A stretch of DNA of 64,000 nt from Jeotgalibaca porci (GTDB lineage Bacteria; Bacillota; Bacilli; Lactobacillales; Aerococcaceae): assembly GCF_011299095.1 (NCBI RefSeq), contig NZ_CP049889.1, forward strand, positions 1,964,501-2,028,500, written 5' to 3'. A program made the position numbers and the translations under genes. Below the pieces are notes generated by a model, which searched no databases, was not told where the DNA came from, and was given only the letters and a program-made list of their open reading frames with translations. Positions 1-7,878 of this stretch are shown one piece after another (position 1 is the stretch's first letter; the number at the start of each line of letters is the position of its first letter).

Positions 1-34
1 AGTCCGGATGATACGATCCGAACTCTGTTTTTTT
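1..34 (+). terminator. Intrinsic terminator of an upstream gene
   Basis: AGTCCGGAT (1-9) pairs with ATCCGAACT (15-23) apart from one mismatch, and a T-run follows at 28-34. It most likely ends a gene left of the window. Confidence 0.6.
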
Positions 35-73
35 ATTAGCTCGGCTATTGTTAGTCCGTCTAACCAGCCGCTT

Positions 74-100
74 TTCTTACATCTTAATTTAAGCTATAAT
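74..100 (+). promoter_or_regulatory. Putative tsaE promoter
   Basis: A perfect -10 box TATAAT lies at 95-100, about 30 bases before the tsaE start. The -35 side is poor (TTCTTA near 74-79 with a short spacer), so only the -10 box is well supported. Confidence 0.4.
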
Positions 101-129
101 TGAAATGAGATTGAAGTGGGGGTTACACT

Positions 130-606
130 GTGATTTATACAATTGAAACGAATAATGAAAATGAAACACTTGCTCTGGCACAGAAGTTGGGGGAATTAGT
201 TCAAGCACGCGATGTTATCTTACTGGAAGGGGATTTGGGAGCTGGTAAGACGACTTTTACCAAAGGGTTGGCTCTCGGGTTAGGCATCGAACAAGTTGTA
301 AAAAGTCCTACTTATACAATCATTCGGGAATATACCAAAGGACGTTTACCACTCTATCATATGGACGTCTATCGATTAGAAGAAGCAGGCAGTGACGAGA
401 TGGGATTAGAAGAATACTTCTACGGAGATGGCGTGAGTGTTGTAGAATGGTCGAAATTTATCGCCGATGAACTGCCTCCGCATTATTTACTCGTCCAAAT
501 TGATAAGACAGGTTACTATTTACAAAACCGTCTGTTTACTATCGAGTCATTCGGAGACCGTTATGAAAAACTATTAGAAGGTTGGAAAACTACAAATGAA
601 AACTGA
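130..606 (+). CDS. tsaE: tRNA threonylcarbamoyladenosine biosynthesis ATPase TsaE
   Basis: This is a 158-residue P-loop ATPase of the TsaE/YjeE family. It works with TsaB and TsaD in the threonylcarbamoyl transfer that makes t6A37 on ANN-decoding tRNAs in the cytoplasm. The Walker A motif GDLGAGKTT is at residues 34-42, followed by the family segment SPTYTIIREY and the motif VVEWSKF. Length is normal for the family. It starts with GTG after a GGGGG-rich ribosome site. The stop overlaps the start of the next gene (an acetyltransferase), the usual tsaE neighbourhood in Firmicutes, where rimI-like genes sit nearby. Confidence 0.93.
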   Translation: MIYTIETNNENETLALAQKLGELVQARDVILLEGDLGAGKTTFTKGLALGLGIEQVVKSPTYTIIREYTKGRLPLYHMDVYRLEEAGSDEMGLEEYFYGDGVSVVEWSKFIADELPPHYLLVQIDKTGYYLQNRLFTIESFGDRYEKLLEGWKTTNEN

Positions 607-1123
607 AAAATTAGAAATTATTATCCGAGAAGCTATTCCTTCAGACGCAAAAGATATTCTTGAGTTTAGTGAGCAGACAGGCGCTGAAACTGACTTTTTA
701 GTTTATGGACCAGAAGGGCTTGAACTTTCAGAAGCATTTGAAGCCATGTATTTAGAAGGCCTAATCGAAAAAGAAAATGCCATCATGTTAGTTGCTACCA
801 TTGATAATGAAGAATTAATCGGTATTGCTTCAGTTGGTTCAAACGATAAACCTAAAACACAACATGTGGGAGAAGTGGGTATCACCGTAGCAAAAGATTT
901 CTGGGGCTATGGATTAGGTACAGCATTGATGGAAGAAGTCGAAATTTGGGCAAAAGAATCAGGCATTATTCGCCGCCTGGAATTAACCGTCCATGCGGAT
1001 AATGAGCGTGCGATTGCACTGTACGAAAAAATGGGTTACCAACGCGAAGGTGTGTTATCCCGTGCGATGTTTATTAATGACGCATTCGCTGATGGCGTCA
1101 TGATGAGCTTACTGATAGACTAA
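596..1123 (+). CDS. GNAT family N-acetyltransferase
   Basis: The 175-residue protein has a GNAT fold. The acetyl-CoA pyrophosphate loop is around residues 104-110 (GYGLGTA), and the C-terminal part carries NERAIALYEKMGYQREG, typical of the RimI/RimJ-like and phosphinothricin-type groups. Its start overlaps the end of tsaE by 11 bases, so the two are translationally coupled. The substrate cannot be read from sequence; protein N-termini, small amines or polyamines are all possible. Its original terminator has been split by an insertion sequence just downstream. Confidence 0.85.
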   Translation: MKTEKLEIIIREAIPSDAKDILEFSEQTGAETDFLVYGPEGLELSEAFEAMYLEGLIEKENAIMLVATIDNEELIGIASVGSNDKPKTQHVGEVGITVAKDFWGYGLGTALMEEVEIWAKESGIIRRLELTVHADNERAIALYEKMGYQREGVLSRAMFINDAFADGVMMSLLID

Positions 1124-1181
1124 AAAGAAAACCGTTGGAAGCATGCCGCTCGGTGGCGACCCCCAAAAGTTAGAGTTTTAA

Positions 1182-2048
1182 TTATGCAGCCAATTGGCTG
1201 GTTTGAGTTCGGTATTCTACTGGACTTAGGCCAGCCAATTTTTCTTTCGATCGAACTTGGTTGTACCAATCGATATACTCGGAAATCCTTGATTCAAGCT
1301 CACCATAACTTACCATTTTTTCTCCGTGATACATTTCCTGTTTCAGAATGCCGAAGAAATTTTCCATCGCTGCATTATCAGCACACGTTGCTTTCCGAGA
1401 CATGCTTTGAAAGAGTTTGTTTTTCTTCAAGATTTTAACCCACTTGTTGTGCTGGTACTGCCACCCTTGGTCCGAATGAAGGGTCGTGCGGACGGTGCCG
1501 TGTTTACGAATGATGCCGACGGCCTCCTGCAGGGGCTTCATCACGAAGTCCAGAGTTGGTCGCTTATTCATGCTGTAGGCGATGACCTCTCCGTTATACA
1601 AGTCCAGAATAGGGCTAAAGTATAACTTCTCCTCCCCCATACACTTGAATTCAGTGACGTCCGTGACGAGTTTCTGTAAGGGGATAGTGGTGTGGAAGCG
1701 CCGATTCAGTCGGTTCTTCGCAACGGTTCCCACTTTCCCTCTATAGGAATTGTACTTGCGAGACTTCCGCATGAACTTGACACATTTTAAACCTATTTCT
1801 TGCATGAGGCGGTACACCTTTTTGTGGTTGACGCAATGTCCCAGTTTTTGCATTTCCTTCGTGAGTCGTTTATACCCATACCGCTCTTTGAACTGAAAGA
1901 AAAGCTGTCGGATCAGCTCTTTTAGAGCCCCATCCGGGTCCGCTATTCCCAGTTGTTTCGCGTGGTAATGGTACGTTGCGGATGGGATTCCAACTACTGA
2001 AAGGATATCCTTCAGTTTGAATCCTTCTTCTTTGAGTGCGTATGCCAC
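1182..2048 (-). CDS. IS150-like transposase OrfB (DDE integrase core)
   Basis: The 288-residue frame carries the retroviral-integrase (rve) catalytic domain. The acidic triad is visible in TDVTEF (first D), HSDQGWQYQH (second D) and AMENFFGILKQE (E). An HTH_21-like segment precedes it (ERYGYKRLTKEM). It overlaps orfA by 37 bases in the -1 frame, so the working transposase is probably an OrfAB fusion made by -1 frameshifting, as known for this family. On its own OrfB would start at a GTG. The full length argues for a functional copy. Confidence 0.9.
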   Translation of the reverse strand: MAYALKEEGFKLKDILSVVGIPSATYHYHAKQLGIADPDGALKELIRQLFFQFKERYGYKRLTKEMQKLGHCVNHKKVYRLMQEIGLKCVKFMRKSRKYNSYRGKVGTVAKNRLNRRFHTTIPLQKLVTDVTEFKCMGEEKLYFSPILDLYNGEVIAYSMNKRPTLDFVMKPLQEAVGIIRKHGTVRTTLHSDQGWQYQHNKWVKILKKNKLFQSMSRKATCADNAAMENFFGILKQEMYHGEKMVSYGELESRISEYIDWYNQVRSKEKLAGLSPVEYRTQTSQLAA

Positions 2049-2578
2049 TGCTGTTTGTGCTTTTCGAGAAAGGTGTCTGGATTCTCCCGGAAAGCTTTCA
2101 ACTTTTTTAAGTAAGCAATCTCTAATCTTAGTAATTCATTTTCACGTTCCAGCTCTTCTTGGGAAAGAGAAGTGGACTTTGCTTGTTTTCCCGGCTGTTT
2201 TCTCGGTTTTCTGGACATGGGAGGTCGCCCCTTTTGTTTTGGTTTCAGGCCTTTTATCCCGTTCTCTTGGAAGGCCCGGTTCCAGTTGGCGATGAGGGAA
2301 GGATTGTTCATGCCGAAGGCAATGGCCGTTTCGGAATAAGAAGCGCCTGTTTCTTTCATAAAGTGTAATACATCCACCTTGAATTGAACAGGGTAGACCG
2401 TCTTCTTCCGCTTCCTCTTCAGACCTTCCAACCCGAATTCTTGGAAAAATGTCACCCATTTTCGGACGGTTGCGGCATCAGGAATGGCATGTTTCTTCGC
2501 CAAGGCGCTATATCCCAACGGGCCATCCAGATATTCTTGCACAACTTGTAACTTGAATGCTTCACTATATTTTGCCAT
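2012..2578 (-). CDS. IS150-like transposase OrfA (helix-turn-helix)
   Basis: The 188-residue protein has two consecutive helix-turn-helix segments (residues about 5-50 and 60-110), a basic linker (GRPPMSRKPRKQPGKQ) and a leucine-rich coiled coil (ELERENELLRLEIAYLKKL). It probably recognises the IS ends. The start at 2578 is preceded by a GGGGG ribosome site within the right inverted repeat. The open frame continues upstream of 2578 into exoA sequence, but that part is not IS-derived. Transcription of exoA now runs into this gene because the terminator between them is broken. Confidence 0.88.
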   Translation of the reverse strand: MAKYSEAFKLQVVQEYLDGPLGYSALAKKHAIPDAATVRKWVTFFQEFGLEGLKRKRKKTVYPVQFKVDVLHFMKETGASYSETAIAFGMNNPSLIANWNRAFQENGIKGLKPKQKGRPPMSRKPRKQPGKQAKSTSLSQEELERENELLRLEIAYLKKLKAFRENPDTFLEKHKQQWHTHSKKKDSN

Positions 2579-2645
2579 AAAAAGAACCCCCAAAAGTTTA
2601 GATTTTACTCTAACTTTTGGGGTCGGTACCCTCCAACGGTTTTTA

Positions 2646-3407
2646 TTAAATTGAAACGACAAGCGAAACGGGACAGTGATCACTGCCAAGAATCGAATCG
2701 TGTATTTCAGCACTGACGAGGTTGTTCTGTAGATTTTGGGAAGTAAGGAAATAATCGATTCGCCAACCCGCATTGTTCTTTCTAGCGTTGAATCGGTAAC
2801 TCCACCAACTATAGCGACCCGTGACATCAGGATGGAAGAAACGAAATGTATCTATATAGCCAGAATCCAGTAATTGCGTAAATTTGGAACGTTCTTCATC
2901 ACTGAAACCGGCGCTTTTTCGATTCGATTTTGGGTTTTTCAAATCAATCTCAGTATGTGCGACGTTCAAATCACCGCAAACAATAACCGGTTTTGTTTCT
3001 TCCAACTTTTTCAAATAAGCGCGGAAGTCATCTTCCCATTCCATCCGGTAGCCGATACGAGCCAGTTCATTTTGAGAATTAGGCGTATAGACTGTGAGCA
3101 ACCAAAAATCGGTGTACTCCAATGTAATCACACGTCCTTCTTGATCGTGGTTTTCAATACCGAGTCCGTAATGGACAGACAGTGGTTTATGCTTAGTGAA
3201 GATAGCTGTACCAGAATACCCTTTTTTAACGGCATAATTCCAATAAGACTCATAACCCTCAAATTCTAAATCGATTTGTCCCGCTTGTAATTTCGTTTCT
3301 TGGAGACAGAAGAAATCTGCATCCATCTCAGAAAATACATCTAGAAAGTTCTTTTTAACGACAGCTCTGAGACCATTGACGTTCCAAGATACTAGTTTTA
3401 GTTGCAC
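2646..3407 (-). CDS. exoA: Exodeoxyribonuclease III / AP endonuclease
   Basis: This 253-residue member of the exonuclease III (EEP) family repairs abasic sites in DNA. The family landmarks are SWNVNGLRA at the N-terminus, LQETKLQ (metal-binding Glu), [22 protein letters not shown] (catalytic Asp/Asn), RIDYF and the C-terminal GSDHCPV (catalytic Asp-His). Full length for the Gram-positive ExoA type. The stop codon lies 12 bases from the IS target site, so its terminator has been separated from it by the insertion. Confidence 0.95.
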   Translation of the reverse strand: MQLKLVSWNVNGLRAVVKKNFLDVFSEMDADFFCLQETKLQAGQIDLEFEGYESYWNYAVKKGYSGTAIFTKHKPLSVHYGLGIENHDQEGRVITLEYTDFWLLTVYTPNSQNELARIGYRMEWEDDFRAYLKKLEETKPVIVCGDLNVAHTEIDLKNPKSNRKSAGFSDEERSKFTQLLDSGYIDTFRFFHPDVTGRYSWWSYRFNARKNNAGWRIDYFLTSQNLQNNLVSAEIHDSILGSDHCPVSLVVSI

Positions 3408-3418
3408 GTTGGTTCCTC

Positions 3419-3670
3419 CTAGAAGAAGATACTTAAAGCAAAGTTACTGAAAATACCTAGTACAACTAGATTAATGATTACAATTGCCCATTTAAATTTC
3501 TTTTCTTGAACGTTCAATCCGTAGATAACACCTACCAGTGGGAAGAACAGGGCTAAAAGAATTGAAATGGTTGCGATTGTATCTGGATCCTTTGTACTGA
3601 AAAGGTATACCGGATATAGAATAGATAATAGTGTGAAGACAGTTGCGTTACGTAGTTTATTATTTTTCAA
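3419..3670 (-). CDS. Small membrane protein, unknown function
   Basis: The 83-residue protein has three likely membrane segments (about residues 10-25, 32-53 and 61-80) with short polar loops. A ribosome site (GGAAAGGAG) precedes the ATG. It lies 11 bases upstream of exoA on the same strand and is probably co-transcribed with it. I do not recognise a family with a known role. Confidence 0.6.
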   Translation of the reverse strand: MKNNKLRNATVFTLLSILYPVYLFSTKDPDTIATISILLALFFPLVGVIYGLNVQEKKFKWAIVIINLVVLGIFSNFALSIFF

Positions 3671-3877
3671 AAGTCATTCTCCTTTCCTCTCCGCAATATT
3701 TTAGCATACCTTTACCTGTATTTGCGATAAATCCTTTTGCATGAATGATGACAAAGATTACAAATTGGCTTACTATGGAAAAAAGAGATTATTATCAAGG
3801 TAAGGTGTGCTACAATAATTAGTGCGATGCAACAGAATAACGAAAAATAATTAACGAAATTTAGCGAGGCGAAAAGA

Positions 3878-4822
3878 GTGCAAGAATATATAAAAGTAGC
3901 GGCGGAGCTACGCAGTCATTTTCCGGATGTTTTGATTAAAGAAAATGAACAACTTAGCAGTTATACATACACCAAAACGGGTGGACCAGTCGATGCTCTA
4001 GTTTTTCCAAGAACGAAAGATGAAGTGCAAATGATAGTAACGTGGGCACATGAAAATCGTGTTCCTCTGACTACTTTGGGCAATTCCAGTAACGTAATTA
4101 TTCGCGATGGCGGAATTCGGGGCATAGTTATCATTTTAACTGATTTAAATGCCATCACAGTCAAAAAAAATCACATTATTGTACAGAGTGGTGCTTCCTT
4201 AATTGAAACATCCAGACGTGCTTTAAACGAGAATTTGACGGGCTTAGAATTTGCGTGTGGAATCCCTGGAAGTATCGGTGGAGCTGTTTATATGAACGCG
4301 GGTGCTTACGGTGGCGAAGTAGAATCAGTGATTGAATCCGTCGAAGTGGTAACCTTAACGGGTGAAAGAAAACTTTACTCAAATAAAGATATGGCATTCA
4401 GTTACCGCCACAGTGCGATTCAGGCCACAGGCGATATCGTTCTAGAAACAACATTCGCTTTAGAAAAAGGTAAAGAAGATAAAATTAGAGAAAAGATGGC
4501 TGAGTTGACGGAGTTACGTGAATCCAAACAACCGCTGGAGTTCCCTTCATGCGGAAGTGTCTTCAAACGTCCGACAGGCTATTTTACTGGTAAGTTGATT
4601 CAAGATGCGGGACTTCAAGGGAAGCAATGGGGCGGCGCTCAAATTTCAATGAAACATGCCGGTTTTATTGTGAATATCGATAACGCTACTGCAACCGATT
4701 ATATTGATTTAATTGCGTATATCCAAAAAGTAATTAAAGAAGTTTACGATGTCAGCTTAGAAACAGAAGTGCGGATTATCGGGGAAGACCCGACAGTTAG
4801 CACTCAGGAAGAAAACATATGA
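3878..4822 (+). CDS. murB: UDP-N-acetylenolpyruvoylglucosamine reductase MurB
   Basis: MurB reduces UDP-GlcNAc-enolpyruvate to UDP-MurNAc in peptidoglycan synthesis, using FAD and NADPH. The 314-residue protein is the short type II form found in Gram-positives. The FAD-binding region includes TKTGGPVDAL and TLGNSSNVIIRDGG. The substrate domain carries GIPGSIGGAVYMNAGAYGGE, SYRHS and the catalytic-serine region PSCGSVFKRP. It starts at GTG after a GAGG-type site. The genes for polyamine uptake follow about 2.5 kb downstream, as in streptococci, but here an ABC ATPase and a repeat array separate them. Confidence 0.95.
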   Translation: MQEYIKVAAELRSHFPDVLIKENEQLSSYTYTKTGGPVDALVFPRTKDEVQMIVTWAHENRVPLTTLGNSSNVIIRDGGIRGIVIILTDLNAITVKKNHIIVQSGASLIETSRRALNENLTGLEFACGIPGSIGGAVYMNAGAYGGEVESVIESVEVVTLTGERKLYSNKDMAFSYRHSAIQATGDIVLETTFALEKGKEDKIREKMAELTELRESKQPLEFPSCGSVFKRPTGYFTGKLIQDAGLQGKQWGGAQISMKHAGFIVNIDNATATDYIDLIAYIQKVIKEVYDVSLETEVRIIGEDPTVSTQEENI

Positions 4823-4856
4823 AACAAACATCAAATTAAGTGAAGGAGGAGATTTC

Positions 4857-6560
4857 TTGAAAAAGCCATTGATTACCTTTCAAAACTTTACATTTACCTA
4901 TTCAGACCAGACGATACCTGTTCTCAACGAGTTAAATGTATCTATAAATGAAGGTGAAAAGATACTCGTTATTGGCCCAAGCGGATCTGGGAAATCCACC
5001 TTTGCTCGTTGTTTGTCAGGTGTATTACCGAATAAAGATAATAATGACTTTTTGGGAAACATATTCATCGGTGAAGATAATGCAAAACCCTTCATTTCAA
5101 ACTTTTTACCCAACGAATTGGCTATCAGTATGGAAGAAAGTGCAGTGGCGCTTCATGAGAAGAGTCGTAATCTACGCTCAAAACCTGCTGTTGAGCCTTT
5201 CCAGACATATCTCGGACAAAAAAAGTTGGCAAGTATGGAATGGTTCTTAAGTAAATATCCATCACTAAGAAATAGTAATAGTCGCTTATCCAACCATCAG
5301 TTTGAAAAAATAAAATCGGCAGGTTTTTTCGTCAATGATAAACCTGTTTTGATTTTTGATGAACCACTGGCAAATCTGGATCCTAAATCTGGAGATATTG
5401 CGATGAGGTTTATTGATGAATTGGCTGAAAAGACGGATACAACGATTATAATTATCGAACATCGTTTAGAGGATGCATTAGTCTATCCTTTTGAGAGATT
5501 GATTCTATTTTCTGAAGGACGTTTGATGGCTGATGGAAAACCTTCGGATATATTAAAAACCGATGTCTTGAGTGAAATCGGAATTCGTGAACCCTTGTAT
5601 GTTACAGCGATGCGTTATGCAGGCGTAAACCTGGATTCTGTCAACAATCTGGATAATGCACAAAATATTAATGGACCGAACTTAAAAGAACAAATGGAGT
5701 TATGGTTATCTTATTTGCCGAAATTCCAATATAGTGAAAAAGGGAAGCCGTTAATGGAATTAAAAGATCTTAATTTCCAATATCCATGGAATGCGCATCC
5801 GATTCTCAATCATATCAGTCTCACGTTCTATGAAGGCGAGATGGTCAGTCTGGTCGGTCCGAATGGTTCAGGTAAGACGACACTTGCAAAGCTCATTTCC
5901 GGACAAGAGCCAATTCATGAAGGTAAAATGTTTTGGAAGGGTGAAGATGTTTCGACCTTTAGTGCCAATGATTTAGCAACGTTGATTGGCTATGTGCCTC
6001 AGAATCCGTTGGAGCTCATTACACAGTCGACAATCGATGAAGAGTTAGCCTATCGTCTACGAAATCGCAACTTTTCTGAAGCTGATATTTCAAGTCGAAT
6101 TGAGAAAGTCATTCGTATTTGCAGCTTGCAATATATTCGAAAGTTACCAATCGCAGCTCTTAGTTTTGGGCAGTTGCGTAGAGTGGCAATCGGTTCGGTA
6201 CTAGTATTAGATCCGGAATTGATTATTGTGGATGAACCGGCAGCCGGCCAAGATTTGAACAGCTACACTGAAATAATGAACTTTTTACAATCGATTAACT
6301 TGCGTGGCGTCAGCGTTTTACTAGTTACGCATGACATTCATTTGATGCTCGAATATTCAAAGCGGGCAGTCGTTATGGCAAAAGGAGAAGTCATTGCGGA
6401 TTCTACTCCTGTTTTAGTATTGGCAACACCAGAAATAATCGAAGCAGCGTCGTTAAAAGAAACGAATCTTTTAACCTTTGCCAAACAACTAAATATGACA
6501 GATCCCTACGGCTTTACCGATAAATTTATCCACTATGATCGGGTCGCACGTTTATTCTAA
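4857..6560 (+). CDS. Two-domain ABC ATPase (ECF/YkoD-like), N-terminal half degenerate
   Basis: The 567-residue protein has two ATP-binding cassettes in tandem, like the duplicated energy-coupling-factor ATPases of vitamin and cation importers. The second cassette is canonical: Walker A at 334-342, Q-loop PQN near 381, signature ALSFGQLRR at 434-442 and Walker B LIIVDEP at 455-461. The first has Walker A (40-48), Walker B with DEP (164-170) and an H-loop (IIEHRLED), but its signature is LSNHQ instead of LSGGQ and no clear Q-loop precedes it. An alternation of one active and one degenerate site is likely. No transmembrane T or S component lies next to it, so the substrate is unknown. A strong terminator follows. 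Confidence 0.75.
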   Translation: MKKPLITFQNFTFTYSDQTIPVLNELNVSINEGEKILVIGPSGSGKSTFARCLSGVLPNKDNNDFLGNIFIGEDNAKPFISNFLPNELAISMEESAVALHEKSRNLRSKPAVEPFQTYLGQKKLASMEWFLSKYPSLRNSNSRLSNHQFEKIKSAGFFVNDKPVLIFDEPLANLDPKSGDIAMRFIDELAEKTDTTIIIIEHRLEDALVYPFERLILFSEGRLMADGKPSDILKTDVLSEIGIREPLYVTAMRYAGVNLDSVNNLDNAQNINGPNLKEQMELWLSYLPKFQYSEKGKPLMELKDLNFQYPWNAHPILNHISLTFYEGEMVSLVGPNGSGKTTLAKLISGQEPIHEGKMFWKGEDVSTFSANDLATLIGYVPQNPLELITQSTIDEELAYRLRNRNFSEADISSRIEKVIRICSLQYIRKLPIAALSFGQLRRVAIGSVLVLDPELIIVDEPAAGQDLNSYTEIMNFLQSINLRGVSVLLVTHDIHLMLEYSKRAVVMAKGEVIADSTPVLVLATPEIIEAASLKETNLLTFAKQLNMTDPYGFTDKFIHYDRVARLF

Positions 6561-6566
6561 ATCAGG

Positions 6567-6605
6567 AACTCACGCAGATTATTTCTAGTCTGCGTGAGTT
6601 TTTTT
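6567..6605 (+). terminator. Terminator of the ABC ATPase gene
   Basis: A perfect 12-bp stem, AACTCACGCAGA (6567-6578) with TCTGCGTGAGTT (6589-6600), is followed by a T-run. Confidence 0.9.
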
Positions 6606-6942
6606 GTAGTGTAGGGTTTTATAAGATTCTGGAGGAACGTCATTCATTGTTATTGCGAGTTCCACGTGTTTTATCTTTGTTCCACTGAGGGTAAATAGAA
6701 CCATGAAAAAAATATTCTTCACGCCATTTTCTTTGATAAGGAAGATCATTGGGAATCCCTGGTGAGAATGTATGGGAAGAGGATTCACAGAAGTAGATAA
6801 GTTTCGTTATTGTGGGGTATCAAGAAAGGATTTCGGTTGTTTGTGAAGGGGTGTCCCTCGCAAGGAATGACTGAAGGGGCTGTCGGATCTGCCTTTTTGA
6901 GCACGTTTACGCTACCATTATTAGTTAATAGGAAAACGCGCT
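6606..6942. other. Intergenic stretch without a recognisable gene
   Basis: About 340 bases between the terminator and the tandem repeat array. Both strands have only short open frames with no ribosome site or family resemblance. It may hold the decayed remains of a gene, but I cannot identify one. Confidence 0.4.
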
Positions 6943-7213
6943 GACTCAAACCGTTTTTTCGATTTGAGTCAGCGTTTTCTGGCAAAAGTGACGACTCAAA
7001 CCGTTTTTTTGATTTGAGTCAGCGTTTTTCGGTAAAAGTGACGACTCAGACCGTTTTTTCGATTTGAGTCAGCGTTTTCTGGTAAAAGTGACGACTCAAA
7101 CCGTTTTTTTGATTTGAGTCAGCGTTTTCTGGTAAAAGTGACGACTCAAACCGTTTTTTTGATTTGAGTCAGCGTTTTTCGGCAAAAGTGACGACTCAAA
7201 CTGTTTTTTTGAT
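6943..7213. repeat. Tandem array of 50-bp hairpin repeats (5.4 copies)
   Basis: Units start at 6943, 6993, 7043, 7093, 7143 and 7193 (last one truncated), an exact 50-base period. Each unit holds the inverted repeat GACTCAAA...TTTGAGTC around a CCG plus T-tract loop, then a 22-base linker starting AGCGTTTT. Copies differ at only a few bases. The first copy has a longer stem because AAAACGC upstream pairs with GCGTTTT of the linker. The last copy loses its second arm. The array lies just upstream of the potR promoter. The constant linkers argue against CRISPR. Confidence 0.92.
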
Positions 7214-7221
7214 GTTTCCTC

Positions 7222-7249
7222 TTGTTTTTTTCTCAAAGACTATTATAAT
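7222..7249 (+). promoter_or_regulatory. Putative potR/potABCD promoter
   Basis: TTGTTT (7222-7227) and TATAAT (7244-7249) are spaced by 16 bases, about 65 bases before the potR start and right after the repeat array. Confidence 0.55.
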
Positions 7250-7312
7250 CATATCCGAAGCTAAACTTAAAGATTACTTTTACTAAACTCTTGAGCAGAA
7301 AGAGGTGGCCCT

Positions 7313-7855
7313 ATGGATATCGGAAAGAAGCTTAAAGAATTACGCTTGCAGAAGAATTTGACGCAAGAAGAACTCGGGGAACGTACCGATTTAACGAAAG
7401 GGTACATATCTCAATTAGAGAATGGCTTTAGTTCTCCTTCAATGGAAACTTTTTTTGCAATTTTGGAAGTGCTGGGCACGACTCCGAAAGATTTTTTTGA
7501 TCCGGAAAGTTCCGAACAACAAATCGTTTATACCAAAAACGATGTAACAATCTTTACAGATGAAGAAAAAGGTTTTTCGACATCTTGGTTGATTCCCAAC
7601 TCAAATGACAAAGAAATGGAACCTGTTATGTTAACATTGGAACCAGAAGGGGAGTTCAAGCAATTCCCACCATCTTTATCTGAAACATTCGGATACGTCA
7701 TGAAGGGATCCATTCAAGTGCAATTAGGTGAAGATACCTATATAATAAAAAAAGGGCAATCTTTTTACTTCGAGGCTTCAGAATTCCATCAATTACGAAA
7801 TGTGGCATCAACACAGGCACGTGTCCTGTTGGTAGTTACAGATTCTTATTTATAA
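7313..7855 (+). CDS. XRE-cupin transcriptional regulator of the polyamine operon
   Basis: The 180-residue regulator has an N-terminal helix-turn-helix of the XRE type (residues 5-60, GKKLKELRLQKNLTQEELG) and a C-terminal cupin domain (about 105-178, with GYVMKGSIQVQLGED and KKGQSFYFEASEFHQ). This architecture is the PuuR/PotR type, in which the cupin senses a small ligand such as a polyamine. It directly precedes potA by 23 bases, so it likely controls potABCD and itself. The start has an AGAGGTGG ribosome site. Confidence 0.85.
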   Translation: MDIGKKLKELRLQKNLTQEELGERTDLTKGYISQLENGFSSPSMETFFAILEVLGTTPKDFFDPESSEQQIVYTKNDVTIFTDEEKGFSTSWLIPNSNDKEMEPVMLTLEPEGEFKQFPPSLSETFGYVMKGSIQVQLGEDTYIIKKGQSFYFEASEFHQLRNVASTQARVLLVVTDSYL

Positions 7856-7878
7856 AAATGAAAGCGCAGGTGTAAATA

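Larger units (their letters stand above)
1152..2631 (-). mobile_element. IS3-family (IS150-like) insertion sequence, complete
   Basis: This element of about 1.48 kb has imperfect terminal inverted repeats. The left end reads GGTGGCGACCCCCAAAAGTT and the right end, on the opposite strand, GGTACCGACCCCAAAAGTT; the match continues through AGAGT. A 3-bp direct repeat CTC flanks it (1149-1151 and 2632-2634), the expected target duplication size for IS3. It encodes two overlapping frames, orfA (HTH) and orfB (DDE integrase), on the minus strand. No disruption is visible in either frame, so it may be active. Confidence 0.88.
1128..2644. terminator. Bidirectional terminator split by an IS
   Basis: The left stem ACCGTTGGA (1131-1139, preceded by A-rich sequence) is the exact reverse complement of TCCAACGGT (2633-2641, followed by a T-run). 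Removing the IS and one copy of a CTC repeat rejoins them into a hairpin with a 10-base loop, flanked by A and T tracts. That is a convergent terminator for the acetyltransferase gene (+) and exoA (-). The element sits at the loop edge, so the hairpin can no longer form in either transcript. Confidence 0.75.

Noticed and set aside
6585-6985. Two minus-strand frames of about 66 codons before the repeat array
   Set aside because: They overlap the terminator and the first hairpin repeat, have no ribosome site, and look like chance frames.
6943-7213. CRISPR array
   Set aside because: The segments between the inverted repeats are nearly identical, not unique, and there are no cas genes.
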